A program made the translations under genes and the position numbers. The notes under the pieces were generated by a model. That model saw nothing but the letters and a program-made list of their open reading frames with translations, ran no database searches and had not been told where the DNA came from. Below are positions 39,901-54,900 of a DNA stretch of 64,000 nt, piece by piece. Origin of the DNA: Pempheris klunzingeri (Eukaryota > Chordata > Actinopteri > Acropomatiformes > Pempheridae); NCBI RefSeq assembly GCF_042242105.1, contig NC_092016.1:12972501-13036500 (forward strand), given 5' to 3'. The number at the start of each line of letters is the position of its first letter. Position 1 is the first letter of the stretch.

Positions 39901-42900
39901 CGAAGTCAAACTGGCAATGAGGGGGTACGGGTGTAAAAAGAAATGTATGCAGTTGAATTCATTAGAAAATGAAAACCATGATTCTGCAAAACCTGACGAC
40001 TCTATTCGGTCTTGAGTTTTAATCCAGCACATTTATGGTTTAGGTATCATAATTTAACGCCATAGCAAGTGTTGGATGTTTGAGCTGGAGCTTTGAGAAG
40101 ATCCAAGCCACAAATCACCCAGCGATCTCATAATCCTCCACTATGCACAGTTCCATCTTCAGCTGCCTAAACAAATTGTCCACCCTCAAGTGCCTGACGC
40201 AGAAAGACATAAAGCAAAGCCTGGTGGCAGCCAGAGTCTGGAGGTAACAAAGAAACCGAGTCCCCTGCCAACTTTCCACGCCTCTACCAGGTGAAGAGCA
40301 ACACCAGAGCCCGAAATGGTTTCCAACTAGAGATTATGCCGTAGCGTTACTTCTCCCAGCTCAGCTGAAGTATCTGCAGCTCAAAGCCTGACATCATAAA
40401 ACTAACAACAAGCATCTGAACCCATGCATCTGGCCCACATATAACACAGCCCCTGTAAAAACTCAAGTGTCTTGGCTGCTCTGTTTTTCTTAAGTTCGGA
40501 GACCTGGTATTTTCAAACAGTGCCGAGTTTTATGATGCTTCCATTACATAACTTCCTCACTGTCCACAATGACAACAAAGAGTGTGTAAAGTTAATGTTC
40601 TGAAACGCAAACAAATTCCTGGGAAAACCCAGTGTTGAAGCGGAAACCAAAGTTAAAGCAGATTTAAGAACAGAGAGAAAAAAGAAGAGACTGTTACCAT
40701 CCAGCCATGCACTAAAGCATAAATCTCAAATAGCACAATTAGCCTCTGTGCACGACGCTGCCGTAGCACCACTGGATGTGGCAAAGAAATGTGATGAATT
40801 TCTTACTGCAAAAATCAAATTATAAATTTAAGGATGAAAGCGACAATCTTGAATGCGTAGAGGAATCTCCATTCATCGTAGCGTCTAGACAGCCCGGACA
40901 CCTCAGGAGGAACCAGTGTCAGACCAGGGCCATATATCTGACACTTGAATCCACAATATAAACCAGATCCATCAGAGAGGAACTGTCTTACTGATAAGAC
41001 GAGCAGCACAGCAGACACCGCAAAGCAAAGTTAGTAAAATACCTGTTTAGTGCTTCTTTACAACATTTACAATGGCTTATTGAGACATGTTCTGGACACT
41101 ACGTTAACTGCCTTGGGACAATTGGATGCTAGTGATACAAGACATTGACATAGAGACTCCAACTTGACTTTTAAGGCTATTGCCAGTTGTTTTTAAAATC
41201 CAATAAAAACCTGCTGTTTACACAATAGAGCTTAATAACTCTATTTATCTGTATGAGCTAACGCTGTCATTCCTTCCCCGATCCTACTGCTGATAATTCT
41301 GCTGTGAAACTAACCTGACAACAGCGTCACAGACAAATGGAAACTCCTCACTGAAAGGTTGCAGGGATAAAAATGTCCTCAGCCTCACTTAAAGTCAGTT
41401 GGACCTGCGTTCACCCTTGAAGCAGAGTGTAAATCATCTACCGAGCTAACAATAAGGCCTGCCAGTCAGTGGAGTGTGTGTCTGTCTGCGTTTCTCTGCC
41501 TCTGTTTACTCTGCTGGGTGATACTGAGTGTGCATTCCCCGGTGCTGGCTCCCTATGGTCTGCATGAGCTGCACTTACCCTGCAGGCAGTGAGGGCCTGG
41601 TTGTCTTGGCAGTAATGGACTGCTGAAGGGAGCGTTTCAACATCAGGTTAACAGGAATTACAGGACTAAAACTTGGCTTGGGCCTGCAGGGCAGAGGAAA
41701 CGCCCTCGGAGAGAATGGGAAGAAGAGGAATGACCCCACAGATAAGGCTGAGCGCTGGAGATGTGTGTGGGATGTTAAGTCTAGAGATGATCCATTGCTC
41801 ATGTGATGCATACTGATATAAAGAGTTCACAAAATAGAGGCAGAGAGTTCTCAGGTGCCCGTTTAGGGAAAACGATCCCATTACATTTATAAAAGGTTCA
41901 TATGCTCCCAGAAATTAGACCTGCTCCTGTAAGTGTGTGTTATGGGTGCGACAGCATTTGCGTGTGTGGCTCACTCTGCTTTGCGTGTGTGTGGCCATTT
42001 TCCATTTGCTAGAAAAAATCCAAAGTTTTCTTAAGATTTCCACACTCTCAAATTGCTTGTGTCTCTCTAAATAGCAAGCAGGAATCGGGTGGGTTAACAT
42101 GTCAACAGTTTACAATTACAGTCTCGTCAGCTCAAAGATTCAACAGATCATCGCTGTGAATGATTCACAAATGAATCATTGTATTTAAAAGACAAGGAGA
42201 TTATCAGCACATGTCTCTTCAGATAAAAAGGAAGTACAGTTGCATGTCAGTTGCAAAATAGGTGTCGCTTGTTCTTCTGCTTTTTTTGTTTTTTGTCAAA
42301 AGGTCTCTACGGACGCACACAACAGACAATGAAACATATGGCTACATGGCTCGGTGGCCCCGATGAGGAGAGACACACTTGAAAAACACACAAGCCTACA
42401 TATGTCACTCTCCCAATGGCTTTTTGTGTGACAAGGTGAATTATTCATGCCCCCAGAGCAGAGGGAATATGCTACGTATAGTGCTGCTTCAAAGTTCTGC
42501 TTTTTATGAGCAGCCTTATTTCTAGAGCATATATATATGTACATATTTATATATATACATATATATATTATATATATATAAACAAAAGCTGGTTTGCCGA
42601 CAGTGAATCAGCAGTCTCTGCGACCGCACAAGCCTCGGGTCGGGCTGCTTTTGTGTTCTGCCAATGCTTACATTAGCTTGAGAAAAGCTCAAGCTGCTCT
42701 AAATATTCTCCTTAACGCCATCCATCTTGGTGCGGAACTGAATGGACGCATTCCAGGAACTGGACCACTGGCAAAGATCAACTCTGTGTGGAGGTTGTGT
42801 GGGATCCTGTTTCCCGACATATTTGAATATGATTTTATTTTAAACAAAATTCTTTACCCAAAAGCAAGGTAAGGGGTTTGTTGCTTTTTCACAAAACTCT

Positions 42901-45900
42901 CATTATTGGCAGTGCACAACAACAGGAGGAAGGACAGATTTTGTAACAAATTAGCAACATGCAAATGTTTTTAGTCAAGCACGGCTGGTCCGTTATCGTC
43001 GCTGTGGGTGAACAAAGACAAATCATCTGTCACCCACTTAATTTAATCATCAGTCCTCTTTCAATTATTCAATTTAATATGCAAATTGGATCTACAATGA
43101 CCAACAAATGCTAATTCTGTACATCAGAATAATTAAATTGGATAGGAGCTGAGAGGAAAGCAGAGTGCTATGGACTGGAGGACGATCCTTTAATTAGAGG
43201 TAAAAAAGATCTGGTAAATTAGAAACACTAATAAGCCTATAAATTGTTCTGATGGGGGCTGACTGTGGCTGCGCGGACATAAATAACATATCAGAGGTTT
43301 GAGACTGAAGCACCGGCTGTGGCCTGTGTGGGTCAGGCTTAACATAATCAAAGCCCAGCCAACTGTAGCGTGGCTAATCAGGGGCCCGGTAGACGGGCCA
43401 CGCATGACAGCCAATTACACAGCAGCCAGGTCTGCTCCATCACTTCCTGCTCACTTCCATAAAGCCCCCTAAGTAGTTGTAACACCGAGGCCAGCACGCT
43501 GCTATGCTTTACCAGGAGGGAACAATGGGTCACTCTGTGGGACAATAGACGACACACAGACCAAAGGCAGGAAGGTGCCAAGGCTTCAATCTTTAAACAG
43601 GTGCTTTTTTGTTTCAGTTAGAAAACTACACCCTTTTTCTGACAAATAATACATGAACAGAACAATAGTAAGATGATATTACCAGGCTCAGACAGCAGAC
43701 AGCTTTTCACAGGTGACAGCATTAAATGCAACTTATCGAATGATGAGCTGATTGACAGAAAATGTATTACAAAATGATCATTTGTGTCAGGTAGCACTGA
43801 AACAAATGGTAGATTAATTGATTACTTGGTAGACAGAAAGTTAACTTAACAACCTTTTTTTTTTTAAATCAAAAATTTAAAAGTAAAAATCCAAAATCTC
43901 CAAAGTCTTTTCCAAAAAAATTCCAGCTTTTTCCTTCGCTTACATAATTTCTGAGTATGTTTTTTAATTGTTGGCCTGACAAATGCAGACAAATAAATAA
44001 CACCTCTTTTGGTAATTATGATGAGAGTTGGTTGTGATATTTTATATACTGATGTATTAAACAACTAACTGACAAAATTGGTAGATTGATAAATAACAAA
44101 AACAATTGTAAGTAACGGCTTTAACTACAACAAAAATGTCAGTGTTTATGGTATTTTGGTTTTGTTCAACTCCAAAAAAATAATAAATAAATTAATTAAT
44201 TAATTAATAATTATAATAATAATAAAAATAATAATAATGAGAATTTCTGTGCAGTTAGTGCAGATTCAAGATGGTTAACCTGGTTGTCAGGGTGGTTGAC
44301 GGTGAAGTATCCCACACAGATGATGACTTCGTGCAGCAGCTCTTCAGAGGAATGCTGGGTACAGTACCAGAGCAGGGAGCTGACAATGTGTCGGAAAGCT
44401 AGAGACAGGCCTTCAGCTCCTAGAACAGACTGACAGGTCACAGACATGTTAGTGTGTTTCATGGTAAATTAAGCATAAATTGTCTATGATTGTGATTACA
44501 AAGAGCTCAATACAATAACAATACAAAGTGATAAAAGATTACATGTTTTGCTGGTGGGAGCGTACACGGTGTAAGAATATAAGCAACTCAAGCGGCGTCC
44601 AACCATAAAACACCCCAATCCCGCTCAGAAATGAGATGCTACAAGACAGTATTTATTAAACATGTCAGTGTGACTGAGCACCATAAGATCATCACTTTTC
44701 CACTGGAAGTTTGGGTGTGTTAGCATTGTAACATCCACACACGCAACACCTGAGAGAAAAGCCGTTTTCAGGCCTCATCACTTATGCAAGCAGGCAACAC
44801 AATATACTCATTGAACCATGTAAGCAGCCGTCAAAAAGAGCAAAGTTATTTAAATACAAGTAAATTTAGATCATTATTATCATCGTTATTATTATTTTTT
44901 AGTTGAACAATAAACAAATTTAGATAAGAAAAAAAATGAGACTCCTACTTTGAAAAGTCAAACAGGAAAACCACTATGCCAGGATGGAAAAGGGCATTTC
45001 TGGTTTGAATGTGAAGTTGTGCTCCTTTTTTCAAGATCACAGATTTGATGCAGCATATTCTGCCAAAATGCAACCACTGCAAAACCCAGTTATTTATAGT
45101 GCACTGAACCCTTTTGAAATCCTTCTCTAAACATATTATTGAGAGCTGATGCTGTAGCAGAGTGAGTTAAAGGCCTGAATTCTGATCATCCATCCACTGC
45201 GACAAATATTAGCCTGTGCCATGAGGTAATGTGAAACACAAGGTGATTACAACTCATGGCCAAAAAAGAAACATTATTTAAAATGTTCATAAAACTCCAG
45301 CCGTTAAATGCTTTCATTTACAGCTGTTTTGAGTTGCCTGAATGTGACGGGTCAGTGAGAGGAAGCCGCTTCAAAGTAATTACCACAAGACATTAAAATA
45401 ATTAACAACATTCTCGCTCGCTCTTGTGCCTTTCTGTCTATGTGATGCCTTAGCTGTCGCCCTCTCCTTCTCAGGGTGGGTAATGTACGGCTCTGCATAC
45501 AGTGCTAATCACTCGCACTCCATCCCAACTACTGACCGAACGGGCTCTAGTCAACCCCAACAACTGACCTGGGGTCAAAGGGCACCAGTGTTTATGTCCA
45601 CGGGTCAGCTTTGTCCTGAGGAGAGTAACTCCTCTTCTAATGGACTTTTAACAAAGGAACTCGCATCAATCTGACCATGTACACAGATTTATTAAATCCA
45701 GGAAGGATCATTTAAATATTTCTAGGATTTTTTTTTAACAGCCTTCAATCTGTAACAATGGACAAGCATTCCTGTGTGAATATCATTTCTATAAAACATC
45801 TTGTATAATAATGTATCTATAACACAGACAACATGCTAAAACAAACATCAGCTGGAAAACCCAAGTCTAACCTGCCAGCAATATCTGCTAGAGGATATTT

Positions 45901-48900
45901 TTACTTGTTAAAAGTGAAAACAAAATATATTTTGGATTTTTTATGAATACCTGGAAGGCAGATAGGTCAAGCAGGGCAAAACTATTGAGGAAGCGGATGC
46001 CTTGTAAAGCCACCTGGATGACCCCATGGCTGTAGGGTTCCTGACTCTGGGAAGAAGACTCCGGCACAAAACTGTGCAGCAGGATACAATACAGGGTGTG
46101 CACCACTCCCACCAGGTCTGTGGACTGCAGCAGAGCCGTCAATCCAGTCGGGTCCTGGCGTTTATTGTCGAATATACTGGGAGCACTGCATAGGAAGAGA
46201 GGTTAAGTGTGTGGTCAGTATAGCCAAAGATAACTGTAACCATTCATTAACAAATACAAGACTAGGATTCACTGTGTAGCATTAGGATCTTTTTTTGTGC
46301 CTTTCTACAAAAACAGATTGTTCTCTCACTTCATCATCCCAAGATTGAGGAGGCAAATAGCATTTACTCACCAGACAAGGGTTCTCCTTTTAGATAAAAG
46401 ATACTACTCTGTTTGTGCTGCTGTACTAGCTGACTTAACTGAAGTGGAACAACACCAAGTCTAAAATGTGTTGCATATTGACATGTTGGATCACAGCTGC
46501 TCTTAAGTTCATCCTCTGCTCTTCATGTACTTCTGTTTATTCATGGAATAACCGTTTTTCATTCTTTGCTTGCAAAGAGCTTCCACTCTGTTTCAGTTTT
46601 TGACTTAACTAGTATAACTCACTGCCAGCCAGCTCAAGATTCAAGATCGGCTCTTCCGCTCCCACTCCAGCTACAGTAAACATAGCAATGCCATGACGCG
46701 AAGCTCATGGCAGTGACTTCAAACTCGCGGATTTTACTGAGCTGGCTGACAAGGTGCTGAGTGCTCAGTGGCACATTTAAACAAGGCCCGTCTGAGAAGA
46801 TTCAATATGTTTGTTTGGCTCCAACAAGATACCACCCTGTTGGTTAAAGGTATTGGAAACATCAATCCCTTTATTGAACATGACATTTAACAACAAAGCC
46901 AGGGATAGGTTTCTTTGAATACAAACCTGACAGTATGGAGAAGAGGCTCCATTTAGTGAGTCGAACATCTAACCACCCTGTTTCACATTAGTGCATGTGT
47001 TTTGAACATTTTCCTGTCTTCGGTTTTATTTAAAGCCAATTTAGCATGCTAATAGCTTCCAAAGACCGAAATGTAGGTGGAGAATGCAATCATAGAAAAT
47101 TAACAATTACAACATTTCAATTAAACATGCCATAAGTTAAAAAGTTTTACATATTTTAAGTAAATTGGACCACACAACGCATTATTTGACATAAAAACCT
47201 GAAATGCTAGAGAAGATAAAATGAATACAATAATGTTATCAATTCTTTTCAGTCGCAATGCAGAGGACCCTGGTGAAAACCCTCAGCTCATACTGCAAGA
47301 CAATTTAAGAGTACCGCAGCAGCACCAGCTATGATTTGCAGCCATGTAGAATGGAGGGCGTGTGACCTCTGGATGGAACTTACAGTGCATGCTGATACTT
47401 GATGTTAGCCAACAGGCTCTGCGTGAAATATGCTGCTAGGCAAGAACACAGCCTCCTAATGCCATTATAATCCCCTGACACAGCAACTGGCATGGTCAAA
47501 ATATTCTACAAGCCCACTGAGCATTCTTGTAGATGACACGCAGAGAATCTTGGCAGAACGGAGCTCGCTGGCTGCTGTATTGATCATAACACTGGTCTCA
47601 TTAAATGCACAAAGTATGACACTATGTTTTCACACGGAGTTTCAGTGACAAACATAGTATTTCTGTAGCAACCCTCTGCTGTGCTGGTGTGGTGCAGATG
47701 ATCGTTGCTACTGCAGCACCTTGCAGTTGGCAAGGTAGAGCAGCACACTGGGGGACGTTTAAAAACGCAATGACAAGGTCTTGGAGTAATACACTGCCAA
47801 GAGGTGGGGCTGTGGAACAAAACTTCACTGGCTCCACTGATACCTAGATTAAGTTTATTCCAGTTCAAATTTTATTGTAATGCACAACATCAAAACACAG
47901 CCGGTCCTGCTACCACGGTCAGTGTGGTTATTTTCCTTTTAAGTGACGAATTGTGGTGCTGATGTCCCTTGGTGTGACTGTGTGCTTAGCCTCTGTCAGC
48001 GGCGCCACTGAACCTCCCTGAGTGGAGGTCACTGTAGCACACGTGGGTGGGCTCCCCCCACGCTGTAGGCTAAGGTTTATGGTGAGTGACAGACCGCTGG
48101 GTCAAGTAGATGCCTATCTCTATCTTAAGTAACGACAGGTTAGCCAGCTAGCTGGCTGGAGGAAACGACCTGCTGGCTGATTGCAGAGGAACCTCAGTCT
48201 TTGTTTGAGTAACCATGAGCCCCGTCTTTATGGATACTTGTGACATTAAAGAACTGACAGTGACTCAGTCTCTGTCATTGGATGCAAAGAGAAAGATGTG
48301 TCTGTGTGTGTCTGTGTGTGTGTGTGTCAGAGAAATGTTTAAGAGATCATAGTGATATTTAAGGTGTGTAATAGATTAAGAGACATGCTCACCGTCCAGT
48401 TACGACAAAACACAGCTTGCACATGCTGTGCTGCAGAGCTGAGGCTTGCTGAAGGAAAGCAGAAATCTTGGGGTGCTCGTCCACTGGACTTTGGACCGAC
48501 AAGAAGCAGCCGTACAGCTTGTCAATCAAACCCATGTTTACTATGTAGCTGGAAGAAACACACAAGAACAGAAAAACAGTGCTTAATGGCATTGTTCCTA
48601 AATGCTAAAACAAATGTACTATGGGAGACTTCCTTTGTAAAAAGCTCATCTGATACAGGCAAACAAAGGCCTTTACTGTGCATACTTCCACAGCACTGCA
48701 GCTGAAAGCAGATACCTCACCTAAGCCCCCCACCACCTGCTATTACTGTGATATCTCCAATTTGTCTTTGCCAATGACAGGTCTCATGATCATGTTCCCT
48801 GTACTCTTTCAGCCACAAATCACTACTAATAGTGTCATTAGAGGGCCTTTGTGCCAGCCCAGCTCTGGGCCCTTTACAGTCTGCTGACCTGGGGCTGTCT

Positions 48901-51900
48901 TCTCACAGCTCCGGTATGCCTGGACCTTCGGGCTCAGCTCAGGCACCATGAGCTTACAAAAATCTATAAAGCACTACAGCTGCCAATCACGGCTGTCTAG
49001 TAGTTGATGTGGTCACTGTGGAGCCACGGTTCCTCATCTTATCACCGTCTTGACTCTTCACTTCTTTCACATACCTTTTTTTGTTAGAACTGTCACTCAC
49101 TGAGGTCCTCTCAAAACACGTGATTACGACCGTTTTCAACCTCCACTGCAGGTCATCTGACACTTGAACTAGGTCCTATTGTTTTGACTTGATCCTCTTC
49201 GACAGCTTTACTTGAGTTGAAAGGATCTTTCCTCACACTGACTGCTTTGTTCAATGGCCGCTCTCTGTTTGACAGTCTGCTTGGTGGTCGAACTTGCCAC
49301 TTGATGCGTCTTATCATATGAAGATGACTGGGAAACATTTATGATAATGGTAGGGGACTAAAAGCACTGAAAGCCAAACTGAGAAACTGGTAATGAGAGG
49401 AAAGGAAATGGTGATCTCCTCTCGATGTGATATATAGGTTTGCATAATGGGGGAGTGTTGCAAAAGCTAAAAATGTTTTGATCTTTTGTCCTTCCTCACC
49501 AGCATATACATTATACGAGGCAGTTGAGGTAAATCTTGTGCTCGTACTTGGGATTACCAGTCTGACGACACCATTTTTCTCAGGCCCTCCCCTGTCTCCA
49601 GGGTTACGACTGGGTCAGTGGATGAGAGTGGTGGGCCTGTGCAGCTGCTCCGTGCAGATGAATCATGGCTTGTGGGAGGGATGGTGGAAACACGGCACTC
49701 TTCCACAAGGCTTCATCAGGCCGGGCCTGCCTTTCCTCACATCCCACATTTCTCGAGCACAGCCCAGACTCCTACAGCCTAGACCCACATGGCTAGCTCC
49801 AACGCCAGGTTCAAGGAGACCTTTCAAAGCTTTGGAAGTGCTCTTTGTTTATGCTACTTGGTGGCCTCCCTAGAAACTGATTTTACTTGAAACGTGGCAC
49901 TGAATGTGTGGAAAAAGTACAAGCTGGAAGGATGCCAGAATACACCCTCATTCTCACACTACTCCTATTCTAACAAGACACCAGTTGGACCACATCCAAG
50001 AGATCTGACATTTTGTCAGCCTATTCTTTACATATGGCATGCTGTTGAGGAAATCAGAGGTTGACCAACTCTCAACCCAAGAGGAGTGGAGGAGGGATGT
50101 ACTAAAGAAGTTAAAAAGTTCGTGAGATGAGAAAAAGAGATGCCACGCAGGAGGATGAGAAGCAGAGAAAATACCTGATTAGGTCTTGTGTGCGAGTGTT
50201 GAAGGACTCTGTGGCAGAGCTCTTGACCTTGGCATCTGGGGAGGAAATCCATGTCTTTTCGCCTTGTCCAGACTCAGAGGTTTGAGGCCACAGGGAGCCC
50301 AGGATGGTAGCAATGGTTTGCAGCAGGCCTGTTGTCAACCCCTCAAAGACTTGTTTGTTTACAGTGCGCCCAAAAATGGATTTATCCTCATCTGGGACAT
50401 ATAGCTGCAAGAATGGATGAAAAAAGAAGTGTAAGCGAAGTGTAGCCTATTTATATACAGAGCAATTAATAAACCTATATTCCTCGACAAACCCAGGTGA
50501 TGCTGACGTTAGAAATCAGACCGCAAAAGGCACAAAATGCTATTCAACAGAGTGTCGACAGATAAACAGGCAGGCCCTGTTTTTATTTAGCGAAAGGCTT
50601 TTCCCCACTTTGTTGGTACATTACACAGTTTAGTGAGTTTATTATTCACCAGCTTTAGGCCACAAATTAGTATGTTACACTGCTGTGATTTGTAATAGCC
50701 ACAATAAAAGCTACACATAGTAGCTGTGTCAGGCATTTTCTCAGCCACACAAATGAGAAAAAAAGCTGGTGTAAAAAAAGAAAAGATCCTATGAATGAAG
50801 TCAGATGAGCACTTTTCTCATTTGCATTTCCAGACAAACTTCAGGAAACAAATGAGCGGAGTTCCATGTTTAAAAAATAGTGTTATGGTTTAGTGGAGAA
50901 CATTGCAATGGTAAAGCCTTCTCATTTCGTCAAATGGTTGGGGTGAATGCTGACAGCATAGGTAAATCCACCGACATTCTCCACAAATCTAATTAAAAGG
51001 GTACATGCTCATATGGCAGTCCAACCCCCACTGCTTTACTCTATTGCTCACACACACGCATACCAGGACAAAGTTATGCACATGAATATGCACTCAGTCA
51101 AAAAATAAAACACAACAACAAATACAAAGCTGTGCAGAATTTTACAACCTTTGTGTGTGAGTTGTAATTTAAGTTTATTCAAGCAGGATGTGAAGGAAAA
51201 TGAATAATTTGAGCCAAATTTTTAATCTGCATTGAACACACAGAGAACGGTTAGTTTGTCTCCATGCAGTTCTGCTGGATATGTCAGTCAGCAGAGCAGC
51301 TGCTGGGATAAGTTTTATATAAACTGAAGCATACAAGCTAAACTGTCCCTGTGTGCCTTAAGGAAATATGACTGCTTTGGATTGGAACTCGGCACTGGAG
51401 AAGGAAGCCCCAGTAGAGTTCATGCATGTACCACAACCCTGTGCCTGTGCCTTGGCCTGTCTGTGTTGTGAGTGTAGGCGGCCCCAGCAAGCCGCCACCG
51501 TTAGATGTTTGGAGTGGGCTGATGTTTACAGTCCTTCTTACAGAGTGCTGAAGGATATGGGCTGACATGTCGCCGCAATGCAGCCTGCCTGCCTGCCTGA
51601 CTGACTGCGCTCTCACATTCCCTCAGTCAGGAGGCAACTGTGGAGAGGTTGGGCAACGGTTTGTTACTCTCTAGCTTGTGTCTTGCTCTGTCTTTCATTA
51701 ACACTGTGGCAGGAACTGACACCAGCAAAAAGGCAGGGTTTTCTTAGTGGTCAAAGCAGTGTATATCAACAGATGAATGTAAAGCAAACAAAGACGGTTT
51801 AATAAAAGGGCTAAATTTGTGTGTGGCTACGTTAGAAAATACTCTATAAGTGTGATCGCGCCTTTGATACCCTGTATCCAAACATCTCCTTTGCATTTAC

Positions 51901-54900
51901 TGCACTTGTGTGTAAAACAAAATAATGCTGTTGGCACAAACTAATTATACACATATTGGATCTATTTGCATCATTTATAAAACATCTTGTTTGTGATGTC
52001 AAATTAGGTCAGCGGTCATGTGCTGGGATGCATAAACTTACTGTTAACTGATGCAGCAGCAGGTCCATGAGGAGAGCAATCTTGTTGCTAAACAGCACGT
52101 AGGAGCAGTTGATTGGGCAGCAGGAACATGCCAGGTAGTAGGTATTTACAGCAGCACAGAGGGATCTAACACAGGAAGATGACAAACTACTTTTAATCAC
52201 AACGTTAAAAAAACAAAACAAAAACAGATAAATTAATAAAAAACACCCCTCAAGGCAGGGTGCTACTCCCCTTGCTATTCGTTAAAGAAACACTTTTACC
52301 GGGATGTAAATGTCTAGCCCTGGGCACTGACAAGATTATCTGCAGTCATCAGGAAACCAAACACACTCTTCTGTATTTGTGGTTCTTTAAGGGTGCAGTT
52401 TGTCTTCACAAGTCAAAAGCATATCTCACTGACAGCGCGAGCAAGGAAGCCGATTTGAGGAATAAAACACTCATATCAGCTACTTATGTGGAGACTCCCC
52501 TCGCTACAGCCACCTTCAGAGGAGCTGAGCGCAATCTCAGTCCCATCTTGGCTGAGATGGTGCAGCATTTCCGCTGTAGAGATAAAACTATTCCTCTCAG
52601 CAGCTCCTCACAGCCGCCAGGCAGCGGCCAGTGCTGGGCCAGTCAGCATGCCTCTGTATTATGTCTGGTCTAAAACAAGCTCCAGAGAAGATTAATGCTT
52701 CAGATAGCTGACCAATCGTTCTGCTGTGACTGCTACTCCCCCTCGCCCCTGTTTCATCAGTTAATATTTTCTGACAACTGTATATTTTAGCCATTGGCGG
52801 AATGGCGTGTCCTATCTGCTCACTGGAAGAATGGAATCTGACTCTCCAGTGCCTAAAGTAGGCCATGTTTATTTCAACTGGTAAACATTTTGATATCTAC
52901 CGAAACGTTCACATCTGCTGTGCGTTTTCGGTCAAACCACGCTGGCACAGTAAAGGAAAATAGATTAGGCTGAGGCAGACCCAAGTCTGTCAATAACTTC
53001 CTGTATTCTTTGCTCTGCATTTGCTAGTGGGCAGATCAGTCGTTTCGCCGTGTCATTATTGACATTGCAGAGCAACGCTGTCAGACATGGAATGTGGTGT
53101 TAATGTGAGAAGTACTATATTTTGAGCGATCGGATTGTGTCCAAACCCCACGTCAAACCTTACTTCCGTCCATGTGAAAACAATAACAGAGGAGAGTCAT
53201 CTTGCAAATTGTTAATGTCCTATATGGCAGCTATATTGACAGTAATTTTATTAAAGCATAGGGACGGTGGAAAGGTTAAGCCGTAATGGTTAAGTGCACT
53301 GACAGAGCAGTGTGTGTGGAGCAAGAGGTGAGGTAACATGAGATCCCCACCAAACTATGCTGTGTGCCATCATGCCTGCACCAGGACTCTGTTTCCCTAG
53401 TGAACATGGGACAAAGATGAGCTTGAATACAAATACCAAAACAACAACTCTACTACTTTTTTTCCCCTGATACTGTTGTATAATTATATGCTTCACATAG
53501 CTTATGAAATTTAAGATGTAGTGGCTGCCATGCACATTCCTCAGAAAGTCATCAATCACTACCCTGGTATTTAAGATCATGTCTCTGTTGAGTAAAGTAA
53601 TGCACAATAGGTGGGATATCATATGACCTATCAAAGATAAAATGGCGAGGCATACGTGACTTGATTACTGTCAAAGAGCAGTTTCAGAACAGCCAAATAA
53701 AGTCCATTGTGGTCAATGGTAGCATTCAGGTTATACCTGTGACAACCGAGATTTGGCGCTCTTTTCCTGTCAAATGTTTGTTGTGTGAATTTTACAAACT
53801 ATACTTAGGAAGCAGTAGTGTCACCATTTCTTTTAAAGTAGCTTCAGTCCTCCTTGGAATGCTGCCATGTAAGTCCTGATATTTAATCGTTTCTTCAAGG
53901 AGGAATGAAGAAGGCAGTAACCCACTTTGAACTCTGAGCTTCTCGTAAAGGTTTTAGAGACGTTTTAGATCAGCAGACTGGAAAGGCAACATTTCTGACT
54001 CATCCTGTTGTTCCTGAGACCACGCATGGGATTGTTTAACAGAACAGGTACACTACCAACAGTTGCGTTTCATCAGGGTGCCCTGGTAGTCTGATGGTCA
54101 AGATTCAAACTATGTGGTCACAACAATGTAGATTTTATTCCAGTTGGGGACCTACGCTACATGTTGTTCCCCTCCCTCTTGTGAATTAAAGCTAAAACTC
54201 CCCCAAATGTAAATAAATTGGTTCAATAAGTAATAAAAAAAAAGTCTCCAAAAACATGTGCAGAAATGACAAAAAGAGTCAAGAATAACTCATCAGAATG
54301 TCTTTGTTTGTTTTCCTTGGACACAAGCAGTTTCCACATGACCGCTTTGCCATGAAAATCAACTCAGATTAATTTAGAATTTACTTGCGTTTCTTCAATT
54401 CTGTTATCAATTTTGTTTTGGCAGTTTTGCAAAGTTAAGCAACTTGTTGGTATATATCAGAGACCTTTTGACCCTTTCAAAAGAAATGTGTCCATGTTTA
54501 ACATATGGTGTAATAAGTTTTGACAATATAAAGTGCAATATAAAGGTTTTAAAGAAAAAAGTTAGATTGTACTACAAAAAAGGACAGATACTCTGAAAGT
54601 AGTATTACACACCAGTGAAATAATGTTAATGCAAGTTTTAAAAAATTAAATTCAAGGCATGGCTGTATTTTCTCTCCCCAGCCATATTCTAATTAAATCA
54701 CTTCACTTCTGTCAAGACAGATTGGGCCCTCTGGCTCCGCAATTGACTCACTCAACTGCTCATGTAATGAGTATGCAATTGCTATGTAACACAGCTAATC
54801 ATGCTTGTCTTTGGTCATCTCTGAACAAATGAGGAGGCTGTCAAAGGCATGTTTGAGTTATGCCCTTACACCAGCTTGTACAATGAACCATCACAGTGAT

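Larger units (their letters stand above)
38390..44279 (-). other. scaper intron (5.9 kb) with candidate enhancers
   Basis: It contains AT-rich dinucleotide repeats at 42527-42581, a candidate regulatory block at 42590-43170, MITE-like copy D at about 43795-44136 and AAT/ATTA low-complexity DNA at 44181-44238. The flanking exons join in phase (NHPDNQ|VIVQSG), so no exon is missing here. Confidence 0.8.

Noticed and set aside
49478..49873. 131-codon plus-strand open frame in a scaper intron
   Set aside because: No recognisable motif and no gene context.
52260..52673. 137-codon plus-strand open frame in a scaper intron
   Set aside because: No recognisable motif, intronic and antisense; consistent with chance.
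54074..54185. A functional tRNA gene
   Set aside because: The A- and B-box regions are degraded and the body matches a SINE, not a cloverleaf tRNA.
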